Positions 8,489 to 16,027 of a stretch of 17,836 nt of DNA are shown piece after piece. The notes under the pieces are model-generated. The model worked only from the letters and a program-made list of their open reading frames with translations. It had not been told where the DNA came from and ran no database searches. The position numbers and the translations under genes were made by a program. How positions within the stretch are numbered: the stretch's first letter is position 1; each line of letters starts with the position of its first letter. This DNA comes from an uncultured Gammaproteobacteria bacterium (GTDB taxonomy: Bacteria; Pseudomonadota; Gammaproteobacteria; Arenicellales; UBA868), in the NCBI GenBank assembly GCA_913051905.1, contig CAJXBY010000040.1, positions 1-17,836 of the forward strand. Reading direction: 5' to 3'.

Positions 8489-9766
8489 TTGCAGCCAGGC
8501 CCAACGCAAGTCGACACCGTCGTCATCGGCGCCGGCCATGCCGGCCTCGCCGTAAGTGCCTGTCTCCGCGATCGGTCTGTTGACCATGTCGTTCTGGAAC
8601 GGGCGGATGTCGCCCATTCCTGGAAGACCGAACGCTGGGATTCGCTGCGTCTGCTGACGCCCAACTGGCAGAGCCGGCTGCCGGGCCTGGCCTATGTCGG
8701 CGACGATCCGGACGGGTTCATGACGGTGCCGGACGTGGTCGGCTTTATCGAGCGCTATGCCGATGTGATTTCGGCGCCGATCGAACTGCAGACTACGGTC
8801 AGGTCGCTGTCGGCTGCTGGTGACGGCTACCAGGTTGACTCCAATAGAGGTTCGTGGCGATGCCGGGCAGTGGTCGTCGCCACCGGTGCCTGCAATGTAG
8901 CCAGCGTACCGGCTGTATCGTCTTCTGTTCCTTCAACGATCTCCCAGTTGACACCGCTCACTTACCGCAACCCGAATCAGTTGGGTGAGGGTGGCGTGCT
9001 GGTGGTCGGCGCTTCGGCTACGGGAACACAGCTGGCGGATGAGATCCACCGTTCCGGACGGCCGGTGACGCTTGCGGTCGGCGAGCATGTTCGAATGCCG
9101 CGGGTCTATCGCGGTCGTGACATTCAGTGGTGGATGGATGCGGCCGGGATTCTCGACGAACGTTATGACGAGATTGATGACATCAACCGCGCCCGCAATG
9201 TACCGTCGCCTCAGCTCGCAGGTTCACCCGAGAGAACCACCCTGGATCTCAATGCCCTCACCAAAATCGGTGTCAAGCTGATCGGTCGTTTTGCGGGGGT
9301 GAACGACGGTAAGGCACAATTCTCGGGTTCATTACGGAACAATTGCGCGTTGGCTGATCTCAAGATGAACAGGCTGCTCAACACCATTGACGAGTGGGCC
9401 GTCGAAAATGGTCTCGATGAGTCGGCCGATCCCGTTCATCGTTTTTCAGAGACCGTCGTCGAGGACTCACCGCCGCTGGGTCTTGACCTTCGTACCGGCG
9501 AGATCCGTACCATAGTGTGGGCAACCGGTTTTCATCCTGACTACTCATGGCTGGATCTACCGGTACTCGATCGCAAAGGGAAGATCCGCCACGATGGCGG
9601 GATCGTGGATTCCCCCGGTATGTACCTGATGGGGATGACGTTTCTACGCCGCAGAAAATCGAGTTTTATTCACGGGGCGGGTGACGATGCGCAAGACATC
9701 AGTGATCACCTGGCCGGCTACCTGAATAGCACGTCTGCCTTATCTATCGCTCAGACATTGTCCTGA
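8489..9766 (+). CDS. CzcO-like FAD/NAD(P)-dependent oxidoreductase (flavin monooxygenase-related)
   Basis: A 425-residue two-dinucleotide-fold flavoprotein. VVIGAGHAGLAVSA (11-24) is the FAD-binding GxGxxG; VLVVGASATGTQLADEI (170-186) is the NAD(P)-binding fold; VWATGFHPDYSW, about 85 residues from the end, is the ATG motif of FMO-like proteins. The region between the two folds (DSLRLLTPNWQSRLPG, 51-66) is typical of CzcO/YUCCA-like members. The start is a TTG at 8489, since no ATG precedes the FAD motif and the frame is otherwise closed; no good ribosome site is seen, consistent with coupling to osmC. It may oxygenate a sulfur- or nitrogen-containing substrate or act as a reductase; its partner and substrate are unknown. 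Confidence 0.83.
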   Translation: MQPGPTQVDTVVIGAGHAGLAVSACLRDRSVDHVVLERADVAHSWKTERWDSLRLLTPNWQSRLPGLAYVGDDPDGFMTVPDVVGFIERYADVISAPIELQTTVRSLSAAGDGYQVDSNRGSWRCRAVVVATGACNVASVPAVSSSVPSTISQLTPLTYRNPNQLGEGGVLVVGASATGTQLADEIHRSGRPVTLAVGEHVRMPRVYRGRDIQWWMDAAGILDERYDEIDDINRARNVPSPQLAGSPERTTLDLNALTKIGVKLIGRFAGVNDGKAQFSGSLRNNCALADLKMNRLLNTIDEWAVENGLDESADPVHRFSETVVEDSPPLGLDLRTGEIRTIVWATGFHPDYSWLDLPVLDRKGKIRHDGGIVDSPGMYLMGMTFLRRRKSSFIHGAGDDAQDISDHLAGYLNSTSALSIAQTLS

Positions 9767-9768
9767 CC

Positions 9769-9796
9769 CAGCTGTCGCGAGCTGAAACCGATTCAG
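9769..9796. terminator. Tandem small stems in the convergent gap
   Basis: The 31-base gap between two convergent genes contains CAGCT/AGCTG (9769-9773, 9780-9784) and CTGAA/TTCAG (9782-9786, 9792-9796). They overlap, so only one can form at a time. No T-run is present. A bidirectional, possibly Rho-assisted end point is the natural reading. Confidence 0.3.
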
Positions 9797-9797
9797 A

Positions 9798-11033
9798 TCA
9801 GTTGGTCACAACGTCTGGACGCTGCCGGCCGGCAAGAAGCCAGAAGGCAATGGCTAAATTGACCACATTCCAGGCAATGCCGTTAACAAAAGCCGCTTGG
9901 TAGGATCCAGTGAGGTCGTAGATCTCTCCCGACATCCAGCCACCGGCGGCCATACCGACGATTGTGGTCATCAGCACCAGGCTGAGGCGGGCGCCCGCCT
10001 CCCGGGCGGGAAAATAGTCCCGAATAATCAGTGCGTAACTCGGCACAATGCCACCTTGTGCAAGCCCGAAGAAGGCTGAAACGATATACAGTGACATCAG
10101 CCCATCAAAGGGAAGGTAGAACAGTAGCGCTAGAAACTGCAGGGCAGAGCCCAGAATGAGCGTGCCCAATCCGCCGATCCGATCGGCAATAAAGCCCGAC
10201 GCCAGACGGCTGACAATCCCGAAGCCCAGCATGAGTGACAGCATCTCTGCGCCGCGGGTGATGCCGTAACCCAGATCGCCGCAATAGGCGACGATATGAA
10301 CTTGGGGCATTGCCATGGCGATGCAGCACGCGAATCCGGCAAGCATTAGTAATATTTGAATTGTTTTAGGTGAAAGGTTTGCTTGCGTCAGGTTGATTTC
10401 TGAGCCGGTATGAGTGCCGGCTTTCTCCCTAACAGGACGATCCCGCAGAAACATCGATAGGGGCAGCATGGTGACAACGCAAAACACCCCGATTCCAATG
10501 TGTGCGTGCCGCCAACCAATGGTCTCGATCGCGTACTGCAGTATCGGCGGCCAGACCGTACCGGCGACATAGTTGCCGCTGGCGACGATAGCAACGGCTA
10601 TCCCACGCCGTTTCTCGAACCACAGTGTGACATCGGCAACCAGTGGGCCGAAGGTGGATGAACTGCCCAGCATACCGATCAATACGGCCTGGGCCAGGAT
10701 GAACTGCCACATGGATGTGGCGCTTGCGGCCGCGATGTAGCCGACACCGAGCATCAATGCGCCCAGTGCGATAGGCACCCTCACACCGAACCGGTCACTC
10801 AGTCGGCCCATCAGGACGCCGCCAATGGCGAATCCGATCATGGTTGCGGTGTAAGGCAGCGATGCGCCGCCGCGATCAACACCGAATTCGTTTTCGATAG
10901 TAGGCAGGGCAACGACAACCGACCATAAGCCGATGCCCCCGATTGTGCTCAGACCGAGCGCCGCCGCTAGACGCCACCAGGCCTGTCGGCCGTCTGGGAT
11001 TATTAGTCCGGGTTCTTGCTTGGCAGAATTCAT
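9798..11033 (-). CDS. MFS transporter (monocarboxylate/OFA-like)
   Basis: A 12-helix major facilitator protein. From the ATG at 11033 it has 411 residues, starting MNSAKQEPG; a TTG at 11072 would add 13 mostly basic residues, and neither has a good ribosome site. The helix 2-3 loop carries GRLSDRFGVR (77-86), the MFS motif A, and a second DRIGG-type copy sits in the C-terminal half. The helix 1 region WSVVVALPTIENEFGVDRGG, the helix 4 stretch GSSSTFGPLVADVTLWF and the KRRGIAVAIVASGNYVAG stretch are typical of MCT/OFA-like carriers of carboxylic acids. It is convergent with the oxidoreductase and divergent from the PhyH gene. It could import or export an organic acid linked to the catabolic cluster, but its orientation gives no firm link. 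Confidence 0.87.
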   Translation of the reverse strand: MNSAKQEPGLIIPDGRQAWWRLAAALGLSTIGGIGLWSVVVALPTIENEFGVDRGGASLPYTATMIGFAIGGVLMGRLSDRFGVRVPIALGALMLGVGYIAAASATSMWQFILAQAVLIGMLGSSSTFGPLVADVTLWFEKRRGIAVAIVASGNYVAGTVWPPILQYAIETIGWRHAHIGIGVFCVVTMLPLSMFLRDRPVREKAGTHTGSEINLTQANLSPKTIQILLMLAGFACCIAMAMPQVHIVAYCGDLGYGITRGAEMLSLMLGFGIVSRLASGFIADRIGGLGTLILGSALQFLALLFYLPFDGLMSLYIVSAFFGLAQGGIVPSYALIIRDYFPAREAGARLSLVLMTTIVGMAAGGWMSGEIYDLTGSYQAAFVNGIAWNVVNLAIAFWLLAGRQRPDVVTN

Positions 11034-11222
11034 GTGCGGTGGTCTTTTAACTGATGAGGAACGCTTTTTCAATACAATAGAAGCCGATCTTTAGATATAG
11101 ATAAATTCTTGGGTTGTTCTTTGACCGATTTTAATTCCTGTGCCAACCCGCGATTCAGCGAGGTACAATGATGGTTGACATCGCTGGTGTTCCGTACACC
11201 TGAGGTTCGGGAGAAAGACCGT

Positions 11223-12107
11223 ATGCCGAAGTTTCTAAGTGAAGATGCGATAAACGCTTATCGGACGGATGGCTTCTTCAGTCCAGTCAGGGTGCTGTCT
11301 GAGCAGAGTGCGCAGCATTGTCGCGGTGAACTGGAAACATTTGAGGCCAAACACGGTCACGTGTTTAGTGAAAACAGAGAAAAAGCGGGCGATTCTCTGG
11401 TCGGTTCTTATCGTTTCAAGAGTCATCTTCTCATGAAGTGGCTTTCGGATCTTGTTTTTCACCCTCGTATTCTGGATGCAGCTGAAGACCTGATTGGCCC
11501 GGACCTGCTCTGCTGGACAACGCATTGGTTCGTAAAGGAGGCACATTCACCACACTATGTTTCCTGGCATCAGGACAGCAACTATTGGGGTCTTGATACA
11601 GATCAACTCGTCAGCGTGTGGTTGGCATTGTCAGTGTCCAGTCCTGCCAGCGGTTGTATTCGAGTGTTACCCGGAAGTCATAAAGAAGCCAGCATGACGC
11701 ACATGGATACCTACCATGAGCACAATATGCTCACACGAGGGCAGGAGATCAGAGGCATCGATGAAGCGGCTTCCGTGAATCTCGCTGTCAAACCTGGAGA
11801 AGTAGCGATTTTCGATTACCGGCTTGCACACGCATCTTATCCAAACAGCAGTGACGACCGTCGCATTGGAGTCGGGATCCGCTACATTCCACCCGAAACT
11901 CGTCAGATATTGCGTCCGTGGGATTCGGCGACACTGGTGCGCGGTGAAGATCGATTTGGTCACTTTGAACTCGAGCCCAGACCGCGCTTTGATTTTGACC
12001 CTGAGGCCGTCGAAATACACAAGCGTGCTGACGCGGCGCAGCGTGCGGTTTACTATAGCGGCGCCCAGTCCCCTAAACAGCCACAGGCTGGCAGCGAATC
12101 TATCTAG
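11223..12107 (+). CDS. Phytanoyl-CoA dioxygenase (PhyH) family Fe(II)/2-oxoglutarate oxygenase
   Basis: The protein has 294 residues from the ATG at 11223, preceded by GGAGA (11210-11214) at an 8-base spacing; the longer TTG reading from 11175 is rejected. The iron triad is visible: H116-x-D118 in SWHQDSNYW and H203 in AHASYP, with R213/R214 as the likely 2-oxoglutarate carboxylate anchor about ten residues later. SGCIRVLPGSHK (143-154) is the conserved PhyH core strand-loop. Because the aspartate is kept, this is a hydroxylase-type enzyme, not a SyrB2-like halogenase, where that position is Ala/Gly. Bacterial members hydroxylate small molecules such as ectoine or modified amino acids; the substrate here is unknown. 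The divergent partner is the MFS carrier. Confidence 0.88.
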   Translation: MPKFLSEDAINAYRTDGFFSPVRVLSEQSAQHCRGELETFEAKHGHVFSENREKAGDSLVGSYRFKSHLLMKWLSDLVFHPRILDAAEDLIGPDLLCWTTHWFVKEAHSPHYVSWHQDSNYWGLDTDQLVSVWLALSVSSPASGCIRVLPGSHKEASMTHMDTYHEHNMLTRGQEIRGIDEAASVNLAVKPGEVAIFDYRLAHASYPNSSDDRRIGVGIRYIPPETRQILRPWDSATLVRGEDRFGHFELEPRPRFDFDPEAVEIHKRADAAQRAVYYSGAQSPKQPQAGSESI

Positions 12108-12112
12108 GACCC

Positions 12113-12128
12113 ACCGCTGGGCTGCGGT
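12113..12128 (+). terminator. Short hairpin after the PhyH gene
   Basis: ACCGC (12113-12117), loop TGGGCT, GCGGT (12124-12128), starting 6 bases after the stop codon and without a T-run. It is only a weak candidate, possibly chance in GC-rich DNA. Confidence 0.2.
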
Positions 12129-12169
12129 CAGAGTCTTTGTGCATTACCCGTTGCAGGTAAAATCAGGAT

Positions 12170-13030
12170 GTGCTGACCGGAAAACCTGACAATCCCAAAG
12201 GAGAGTTGACGCCGCGGGGTCGTCTGTCTGCGTGGATCGAATCACGGCCCGTGCAGGGCCTGATCATTGCCCTTATCGTGGTCAATGCCGCGATTCTTGG
12301 CATGGAAACGTCACCGGCATTGATGTCTGTACTGGGGCCGGGGATTATCCTGGCGGACCGGATCATTCTGGGCATCTTTGTGGCGGAGATCGCTTTGAAG
12401 CTCATCGCATCCCGGTGGTCTTTTTTTCGGGACCCGTGGAGTGTGTTTGATTTCGTCGTCGTGGCTATTGCCCTGATCCCGTCCAGTGGTCCCCTGGCCG
12501 TGCTCCGTGTGCTTCGCGTATTCCGTGTCCTGCGGCTTATTTCAGTTATTCCAAGGCTGCGGTTTGTTGTGGAAGCGTTACTCCGAGCTGTTCCGGGCAT
12601 CATGTCGATCGCCGCCCTCATGCTGATTCTGTTCTATGTGTTTTCCGTGATGGCTACCGGACTGTATGGGATTCAATTTCCGCAGTGGTTCGGTTCGATC
12701 GGCGCCTCGATGTTTACGCTGTTCCAAATCATGACGCTGGAGAGCTGGTCGATGGGTGTCGTGCGGCCCGTAATGGCGGAATATCCTTATGCGTGGGTCT
12801 TTTTCGTACCGTTCATTCTGCTGGCAACTTTCACCATGCTAAATCTCTTTATCGGCATCATTGTGGATACGATGCAGATCATGCATGAGAATGAAAGGGC
12901 ACAGGAGGGCGATCGGGAGGACGGAGAAGAACGCGATCTAGATGCTGTTCATGCGGAGGTCGCCCGGCTACGCAGTGAAATCCACGACCTTCGTTTGGTT
13001 ATTGAGTCACAACATCGGAACTTACCCTAA
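12170..13030 (+). CDS. Bacterial voltage-gated sodium channel (BacNav / NaChBac-NavAb family)
   Basis: A 286-residue single-domain six-helix channel that forms a homotetramer in the inner membrane. S1-S3 occupy about residues 28-104. S4 is VLRVLRVFRVLRL (111-123) with gating arginines R113, R116, R119 and R122. S5 is about 143-165. The pore loop carries TLESWSM (189-195), the same selectivity-filter string as the Arcobacter NavAb channel, whose E gives sodium selectivity. S6 follows, including NLFIGIIVD. The cytoplasmic tail ends in a coiled coil, DLDAVHAEVARLRSEIHDL (257-275). The start is uncertain: a stop at 12158 limits it to the GTG at 12170 or a TTG at 12206, just after a perfect AAAGGAG that sits too close to it. 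BacNav channels influence motility and sodium or pH responses. Confidence 0.93.
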   Translation: MLTGKPDNPKGELTPRGRLSAWIESRPVQGLIIALIVVNAAILGMETSPALMSVLGPGIILADRIILGIFVAEIALKLIASRWSFFRDPWSVFDFVVVAIALIPSSGPLAVLRVLRVFRVLRLISVIPRLRFVVEALLRAVPGIMSIAALMLILFYVFSVMATGLYGIQFPQWFGSIGASMFTLFQIMTLESWSMGVVRPVMAEYPYAWVFFVPFILLATFTMLNLFIGIIVDTMQIMHENERAQEGDREDGEERDLDAVHAEVARLRSEIHDLRLVIESQHRNLP

Positions 13031-13107
13031 ACGAAGAACCGATCACCGGCCTGACCCGAAGCCCAGGAAAAGAATATATGTTAAGGGGCGAATGTTTTTG
13101 AACTGCG

Positions 13108-13794
13108 ATGGGTAACCAAGGGGTGAAGTCCAATTCTCCACCCAGGGTGATTCACGGCCAGTTGCTGCATTTGGGGTTTCTCACAGTCGCAGGCATTCTG
13201 CTGATTCTATATTCAGATCCGGGCCCCGGATTCTGGTCTGGCTTGCCGGTATCTTTCTGGTTCTGGCTTGCCGTCTCTATTCCGGTGATCCACCAGATCT
13301 ATGTCTGGCTGTGCTGGCGACTTGCGCTTCGACAGCGCTTTACAGATATAGAGTGGAATTCAGGTCGGTGTTTTCGTCTCTACCTGATTGGGTTCTTTGT
13401 TCTCTTCATCAGCCGTTTCTTGAGCCTTCTCGTGCTCGCTGTTGCTGATTACCAGAGCCTTGAATTGTCCGTAGACTTCCGCTGGGCCGTCGCGACGCCG
13501 CTCATGCTGATCGTCGGTTATGGTTTCTTTTCCATTAAGAAATACTTTGGATTTGAACGGGCGGCGGGCATCGATCATTTCGATCCAGGCTATTCCAGCA
13601 AGCCGCTTGTGCGCAAAGGTATCTTTAAATGGAGCCCGAATGCGATGTATCTGTTCGTCCTCCAGGGCACCTGGCTCTTCGGAATCCTCGCTGGATCCGG
13701 GTTGGCGATGATCGTAGCCGGATTCCAGTCGATCTACATCTGGGTCCATTATGTCAGCACCGAAAAACCCGACATGAAGCACATCTACGGCTGA
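13108..13794 (+). CDS. ICMT/PEMT-like integral membrane protein (putative methyltransferase)
   Basis: A 228-residue membrane protein with about six hydrophobic stretches (roughly 18-35, 48-70, 90-113, 126-143, 180-196 and 197-214). The C-terminal end HYVSTEKPDMKHIYG (214-228) gives an H-x4-E-x-P-D pattern. It corresponds to the S-adenosylmethionine-site region of isoprenylcysteine/phospholipid methyltransferase-like proteins. KPLVRKGIFKWSPNAMYL (165-182) matches the preceding L-V-x-x-G-x-y/f-x-x-x-R/S-h/P-N-P-x-Y-L segment, although the usual R-H-P is here W-S-P. The acceptor cannot be predicted; a lipid or small thiol is possible. It lies 77 bases after the sodium channel on the same strand. 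Confidence 0.65.
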   Translation: MGNQGVKSNSPPRVIHGQLLHLGFLTVAGILLILYSDPGPGFWSGLPVSFWFWLAVSIPVIHQIYVWLCWRLALRQRFTDIEWNSGRCFRLYLIGFFVLFISRFLSLLVLAVADYQSLELSVDFRWAVATPLMLIVGYGFFSIKKYFGFERAAGIDHFDPGYSSKPLVRKGIFKWSPNAMYLFVLQGTWLFGILAGSGLAMIVAGFQSIYIWVHYVSTEKPDMKHIYG

Positions 13795-13981
13795 CACCGG
13801 TTCCGCTGCCCAATTTCGGGATTCTCTGGATGAGATGGCCCGATGTATGGGTCAGTGCTGACGGTTGTCGGTTACGCCCGATCAGATTCGAAACGCATTT
13901 TATACTTGACAGAAAGACGCAGTCCGAGAATCGGAAGGAACTAATATGCTAGGCGTTGCGTGCTGGGGGATCCAGTAAACG

Positions 13982-14314
13982 CTACGGGCTGTGTAAAGCG
14001 CTACCGCTTTTCGGCTTTGATGGAATAGACCATCGGGATTTTGCTGTCCAGATGTTGTATTTGGTATTTCCTGGGTGCATCACATCTCCTAAAAGGCTTT
14101 CTTCGATTGACTGGAGGGAAGAATTGCCCTTCAGGAGGCCCTCCCTATCATAGAACACCGATGCAATATCAATGTCGGTCCTTACACTCCAGGATACCCG
14201 GTTGAGTTCCAGATAACGTTCTTTGGCTTTCAGTGCTCCGATTCTGTTTGAAGTGTGGCCTACGCTACATGCGCTGACACCGAATACAGCCAGCCGGGCA
14301 ATGTCTCGTTCCAC
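13982..14314 (-). CDS. Doubtful ORF: possible small lipoprotein divergent from znuA
   Basis: A 110-codon reading frame begins with a GTG at 14314, right against the Zur operator, and has no visible ribosome-binding site. Its first residues, ERDIARLAVFGVSAC, look like a short lipoprotein signal with a V-S-A-C lipobox and C16 as the modified cysteine. The rest is ordinary-looking, with no low complexity and no recognised family. If real, it would be a Zur-controlled envelope lipoprotein facing the zinc operon. Against this, the hydrophobic stretch is short and interrupted, the start is unsupported, and the upstream frame closes at a TGA inside the operator. It may be a decayed gene. Confidence 0.3.
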   Translation of the reverse strand: MERDIARLAVFGVSACSVGHTSNRIGALKAKERYLELNRVSWSVRTDIDIASVFYDREGLLKGNSSLQSIEESLLGDVMHPGNTKYNIWTAKSRWSIPSKPKSGSALHSP

Positions 14315-14316
14315 AT

Positions 14317-14333
14317 ATGTTATGATATAACAT
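14317..14333. promoter_or_regulatory. Zur operator upstream of znuA
   Basis: ATGTTAT-GAT-ATAACAT is a 17-base palindrome with perfect seven-base arms and matches the core of the gammaproteobacterial Zur consensus (TGTTATRNYATAACA). It lies 41 bases before the znuA start and contains TATGAT, which could serve as the -10 box, so Zn-bound Zur would block RNA polymerase directly. The zur gene is inside the same operon, giving autoregulation. Confidence 0.85.
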
Positions 14334-14373
14334 CATAGTCGAGTAATTGATCACCAAAAAGGAACCGCTCTCA

Positions 14374-15501
14374 ATGCATTTACAAAAATTTAAAAAACTG
14401 TTTTCCGTCCTGGTTCTGGCTGCCATGCTTTGGGGCGGGCCTCTGAAAGCCGAAGTTCCACGGGTCGTCGCCGACATTGCACCGATACATTCTCTGGTTT
14501 CCATGGTTATGGACGGGGTTGGCGAGCCGCAGTTGCTGGTTCCTCAGAACGTTTCTCCGCACCACTATTCGATGCGCCCGTCCGAAGCCAAAGCGCTGCA
14601 GGAAGCCGACATGGTAGTTTATGTCGGACACGATATGTCCCCCTGGCTGGAGCCGTTGTTTGCGACCCTTGCGGCCTCTGCAGAGATCATGGATCTGTCG
14701 AAGGTTGATGACGTTGTCCTGCTTTCCTACCGCGAGGGGCCGATTTTTGATGAACACGAAGACCACGGTCATAAAGAAGAAGGTCACGATCACGGTGAAG
14801 AGCATGATGACGAAGCGCATGGCCATAAGGAAGAAGATCATGACCATGACGAAAAAGAGCACGATCACGGCGAAGAGCATGAGGAAAAAGAGGATTCACA
14901 TGATCATGATGACGAAACGCACGGTCATAAGGACGATGATCATGAAGAAGAAAGCCAAGATGATCACGCGCATCATGACCACGATGGCACCGACCCCCAT
15001 ATGTGGCTTGATCCGCTGAACGCCAAACTTTGGATCGATGCGATCGCATCTGAACTTGGGCACATCGATCCTGAAAATGTCGACCGTTACACTGCAAATG
15101 CGAAATCCGCAAAGCAGAAAATCACACACGAAATGCATCACATTGAAGATCATCTTGCGGCGGTTCCGGCCAAGGACTTTCTCGTTTTTCACGATGCCTT
15201 TCAGTATTTCGAGAAGCGTTTTGGTTTAGCTGCAGCCGGGTCTATTTCCTTGGGTGATGCCTCGAAGCCCAGTTCCAGGAGACTGCGCGAGTTAAAGCAC
15301 TTGTTTGAAGAGCAGGAGATAAACTGCGTACTTTCTGAGCCTCAATTTTCATCAAAACTCGTCGACAGCGTTTTTGGCGGCTACAAACCGCATATCGGGG
15401 TGGTAGATCCGATTGGAGTAGACCTTAAGCTCGGTCCGGCGCTTTATCCTGAGTTGCTTGAAAATATCGCACTCGGGATTGCACAATGCGTAAATCGCTG
15501 A
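14374..15501 (+). CDS. znuA: Periplasmic zinc-binding protein of the ZnuABC importer
   Basis: The solute-binding lipocalin-unrelated cluster A-I protein captures Zn(II) in the periplasm for ZnuBC. It has 375 residues from the ATG at 14374 (AAGGAA 10 bases upstream); the TTG at 14347 is rejected because the signal peptide KKLFSVLVLAAML, cut near LKA-EV (about 26), fits the later start. Zinc ligands by family pattern are H39 (APIHS), H209 (DPHMWLDP), H273 (VFHDAF) and D345 (VVDPIG). C319 and C372 correspond to the ZnuA disulfide. Residues 128-204 form a very long acidic His-rich loop with 22 histidines, thought to help collect zinc; E. coli has a much shorter one. It is the first gene of the Zur-controlled operon. 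Confidence 0.93.
   Translation: MHLQKFKKLFSVLVLAAMLWGGPLKAEVPRVVADIAPIHSLVSMVMDGVGEPQLLVPQNVSPHHYSMRPSEAKALQEADMVVYVGHDMSPWLEPLFATLAASAEIMDLSKVDDVVLLSYREGPIFDEHEDHGHKEEGHDHGEEHDDEAHGHKEEDHDHDEKEHDHGEEHEEKEDSHDHDDETHGHKDDDHEEESQDDHAHHDHDGTDPHMWLDPLNAKLWIDAIASELGHIDPENVDRYTANAKSAKQKITHEMHHIEDHLAAVPAKDFLVFHDAFQYFEKRFGLAAAGSISLGDASKPSSRRLRELKHLFEEQEINCVLSEPQFSSKLVDSVFGGYKPHIGVVDPIGVDLKLGPALYPELLENIALGIAQCVNR
14785..14934 (+). repeat. Internal DNA repeats encoding the ZnuA His-rich loop
   Basis: A 22-base segment starting CACGATCACGG at 14785 recurs at 14860 with one mismatch (75-base offset, 25 codons). A segment starting CATGATGACGAA at 14803 recurs at 14905 (102-base offset, 34 codons) with a few synonymous-looking changes. 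Both offsets are multiples of three, so the loop can lengthen or shorten without shifting the frame. Confidence 0.7.
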
Positions 15502-15517
15502 CCATACCTGAACTTAA

Positions 15518-16027
15518 ATGAGTTCCAGAAAACCGGAATCAGATTTGCCCGCACAGGCATTTCGCCAGCACGATCACGGTGAGTGCGCGCGCTCGCTGAT
15601 GGACGCGGCACAGGATCTTTGTGCCGAGCGGGGATTGCGGCTGACGCCTGTACGTGAAAAAGTGCTCGAACTGTTGCTGAAGTCGCATGCGCCGCTGGGT
15701 GCCTATGCGATATTGTCAGAACTAGTCGACTCCGGGTTTCGCGCACAGCCACCGGTTGCGTACCGGGCACTGGAATTTTTGGTCGAAAACGGGCTTGCCC
15801 ACCGTATTGAAAAAATCAATGCTTTTGTGGCCTGTAACCAGCCACGTGACGGACATTCTCCGGTGTTCATGATCTGTAATGACTGCCAACAGGTTGCGGA
15901 AACTTCAGCAAAGACCCAGAGCAGCACCCTCGAGCGCACCGCTCGCGCGATCGGGTTTGATATCCAGCACACGGTGGTTGAGGCGCAGGGAGTGTGCGCC
16001 CAGTGTCGTGAACGGATGCCGCCATGA
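15518..16027 (+). CDS. zur: Zinc uptake regulator, Fur family
   Basis: A 169-residue zinc-sensing repressor. The N-terminal winged helix spans about 25-100, with the recognition region around PPVAYRALEFLVENGLAHRI (78-97). The structural zinc site is C120-x2-C123 and C160-x2-C163. H95, C106 and H113 sit where Zur proteins place their regulatory zinc ligands, which separates it from Fur. In the zinc-bound state it would bind the ATGTTAT palindrome before znuA and shut off its own operon. The start ATG has no strong ribosome site, 16 bases after znuA. Its last four bases overlap the znuC start (ATGA), indicating translational coupling. An N-terminal extension of about 20 residues is a little longer than usual. 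Confidence 0.92.
   Translation: MSSRKPESDLPAQAFRQHDHGECARSLMDAAQDLCAERGLRLTPVREKVLELLLKSHAPLGAYAILSELVDSGFRAQPPVAYRALEFLVENGLAHRIEKINAFVACNQPRDGHSPVFMICNDCQQVAETSAKTQSSTLERTARAIGFDIQHTVVEAQGVCAQCRERMPP

Larger units (their letters stand above)
13795..14373. other. Mostly non-coding stretch upstream of znuA
   Basis: This 579-base region holds no confident gene. Seen in it: a small stem TCCGA/TCGGA (13923-13927, 13931-13935); a six-base stem AAAGCG-CTAC-CGCTTT (13995-14010) followed by TCGG; an isolated TTGACA near 13908 without a proper -10; a doubtful minus-strand ORF (13982-14314); and, at its right end, the Zur operator and the znuA ribosome-binding site. The first stem and the second could bound a small RNA, but no promoter supports this. 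Confidence 0.4.

Noticed and set aside
11120..11205. TTGACC (near 11122) and TTGACA (11175-11180) as promoters for the PhyH gene
   Set aside because: Neither has an acceptable -10 element at 16-18 bases; TACAAT at about 11164 lacks a -35.
11223..12107. PhyH protein as a non-heme iron halogenase
   Set aside because: The aspartate of the H-x-D motif is retained (H116, D118); halogenases have Ala or Gly there.
12170..13030. Voltage-gated potassium channel
   Set aside because: The filter is TLESWSM, not TVGYG.
14785..14934. CRISPR-like or minisatellite array
   Set aside because: The repeats are coding, imperfect and lack unique spacers of constant length.
14621..15112. Long reading frames on both strands within the His-rich part of znuA
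   Set aside because: They arise from the low-complexity CAT/GAT/GAA repeats and have no ribosome site or family match.
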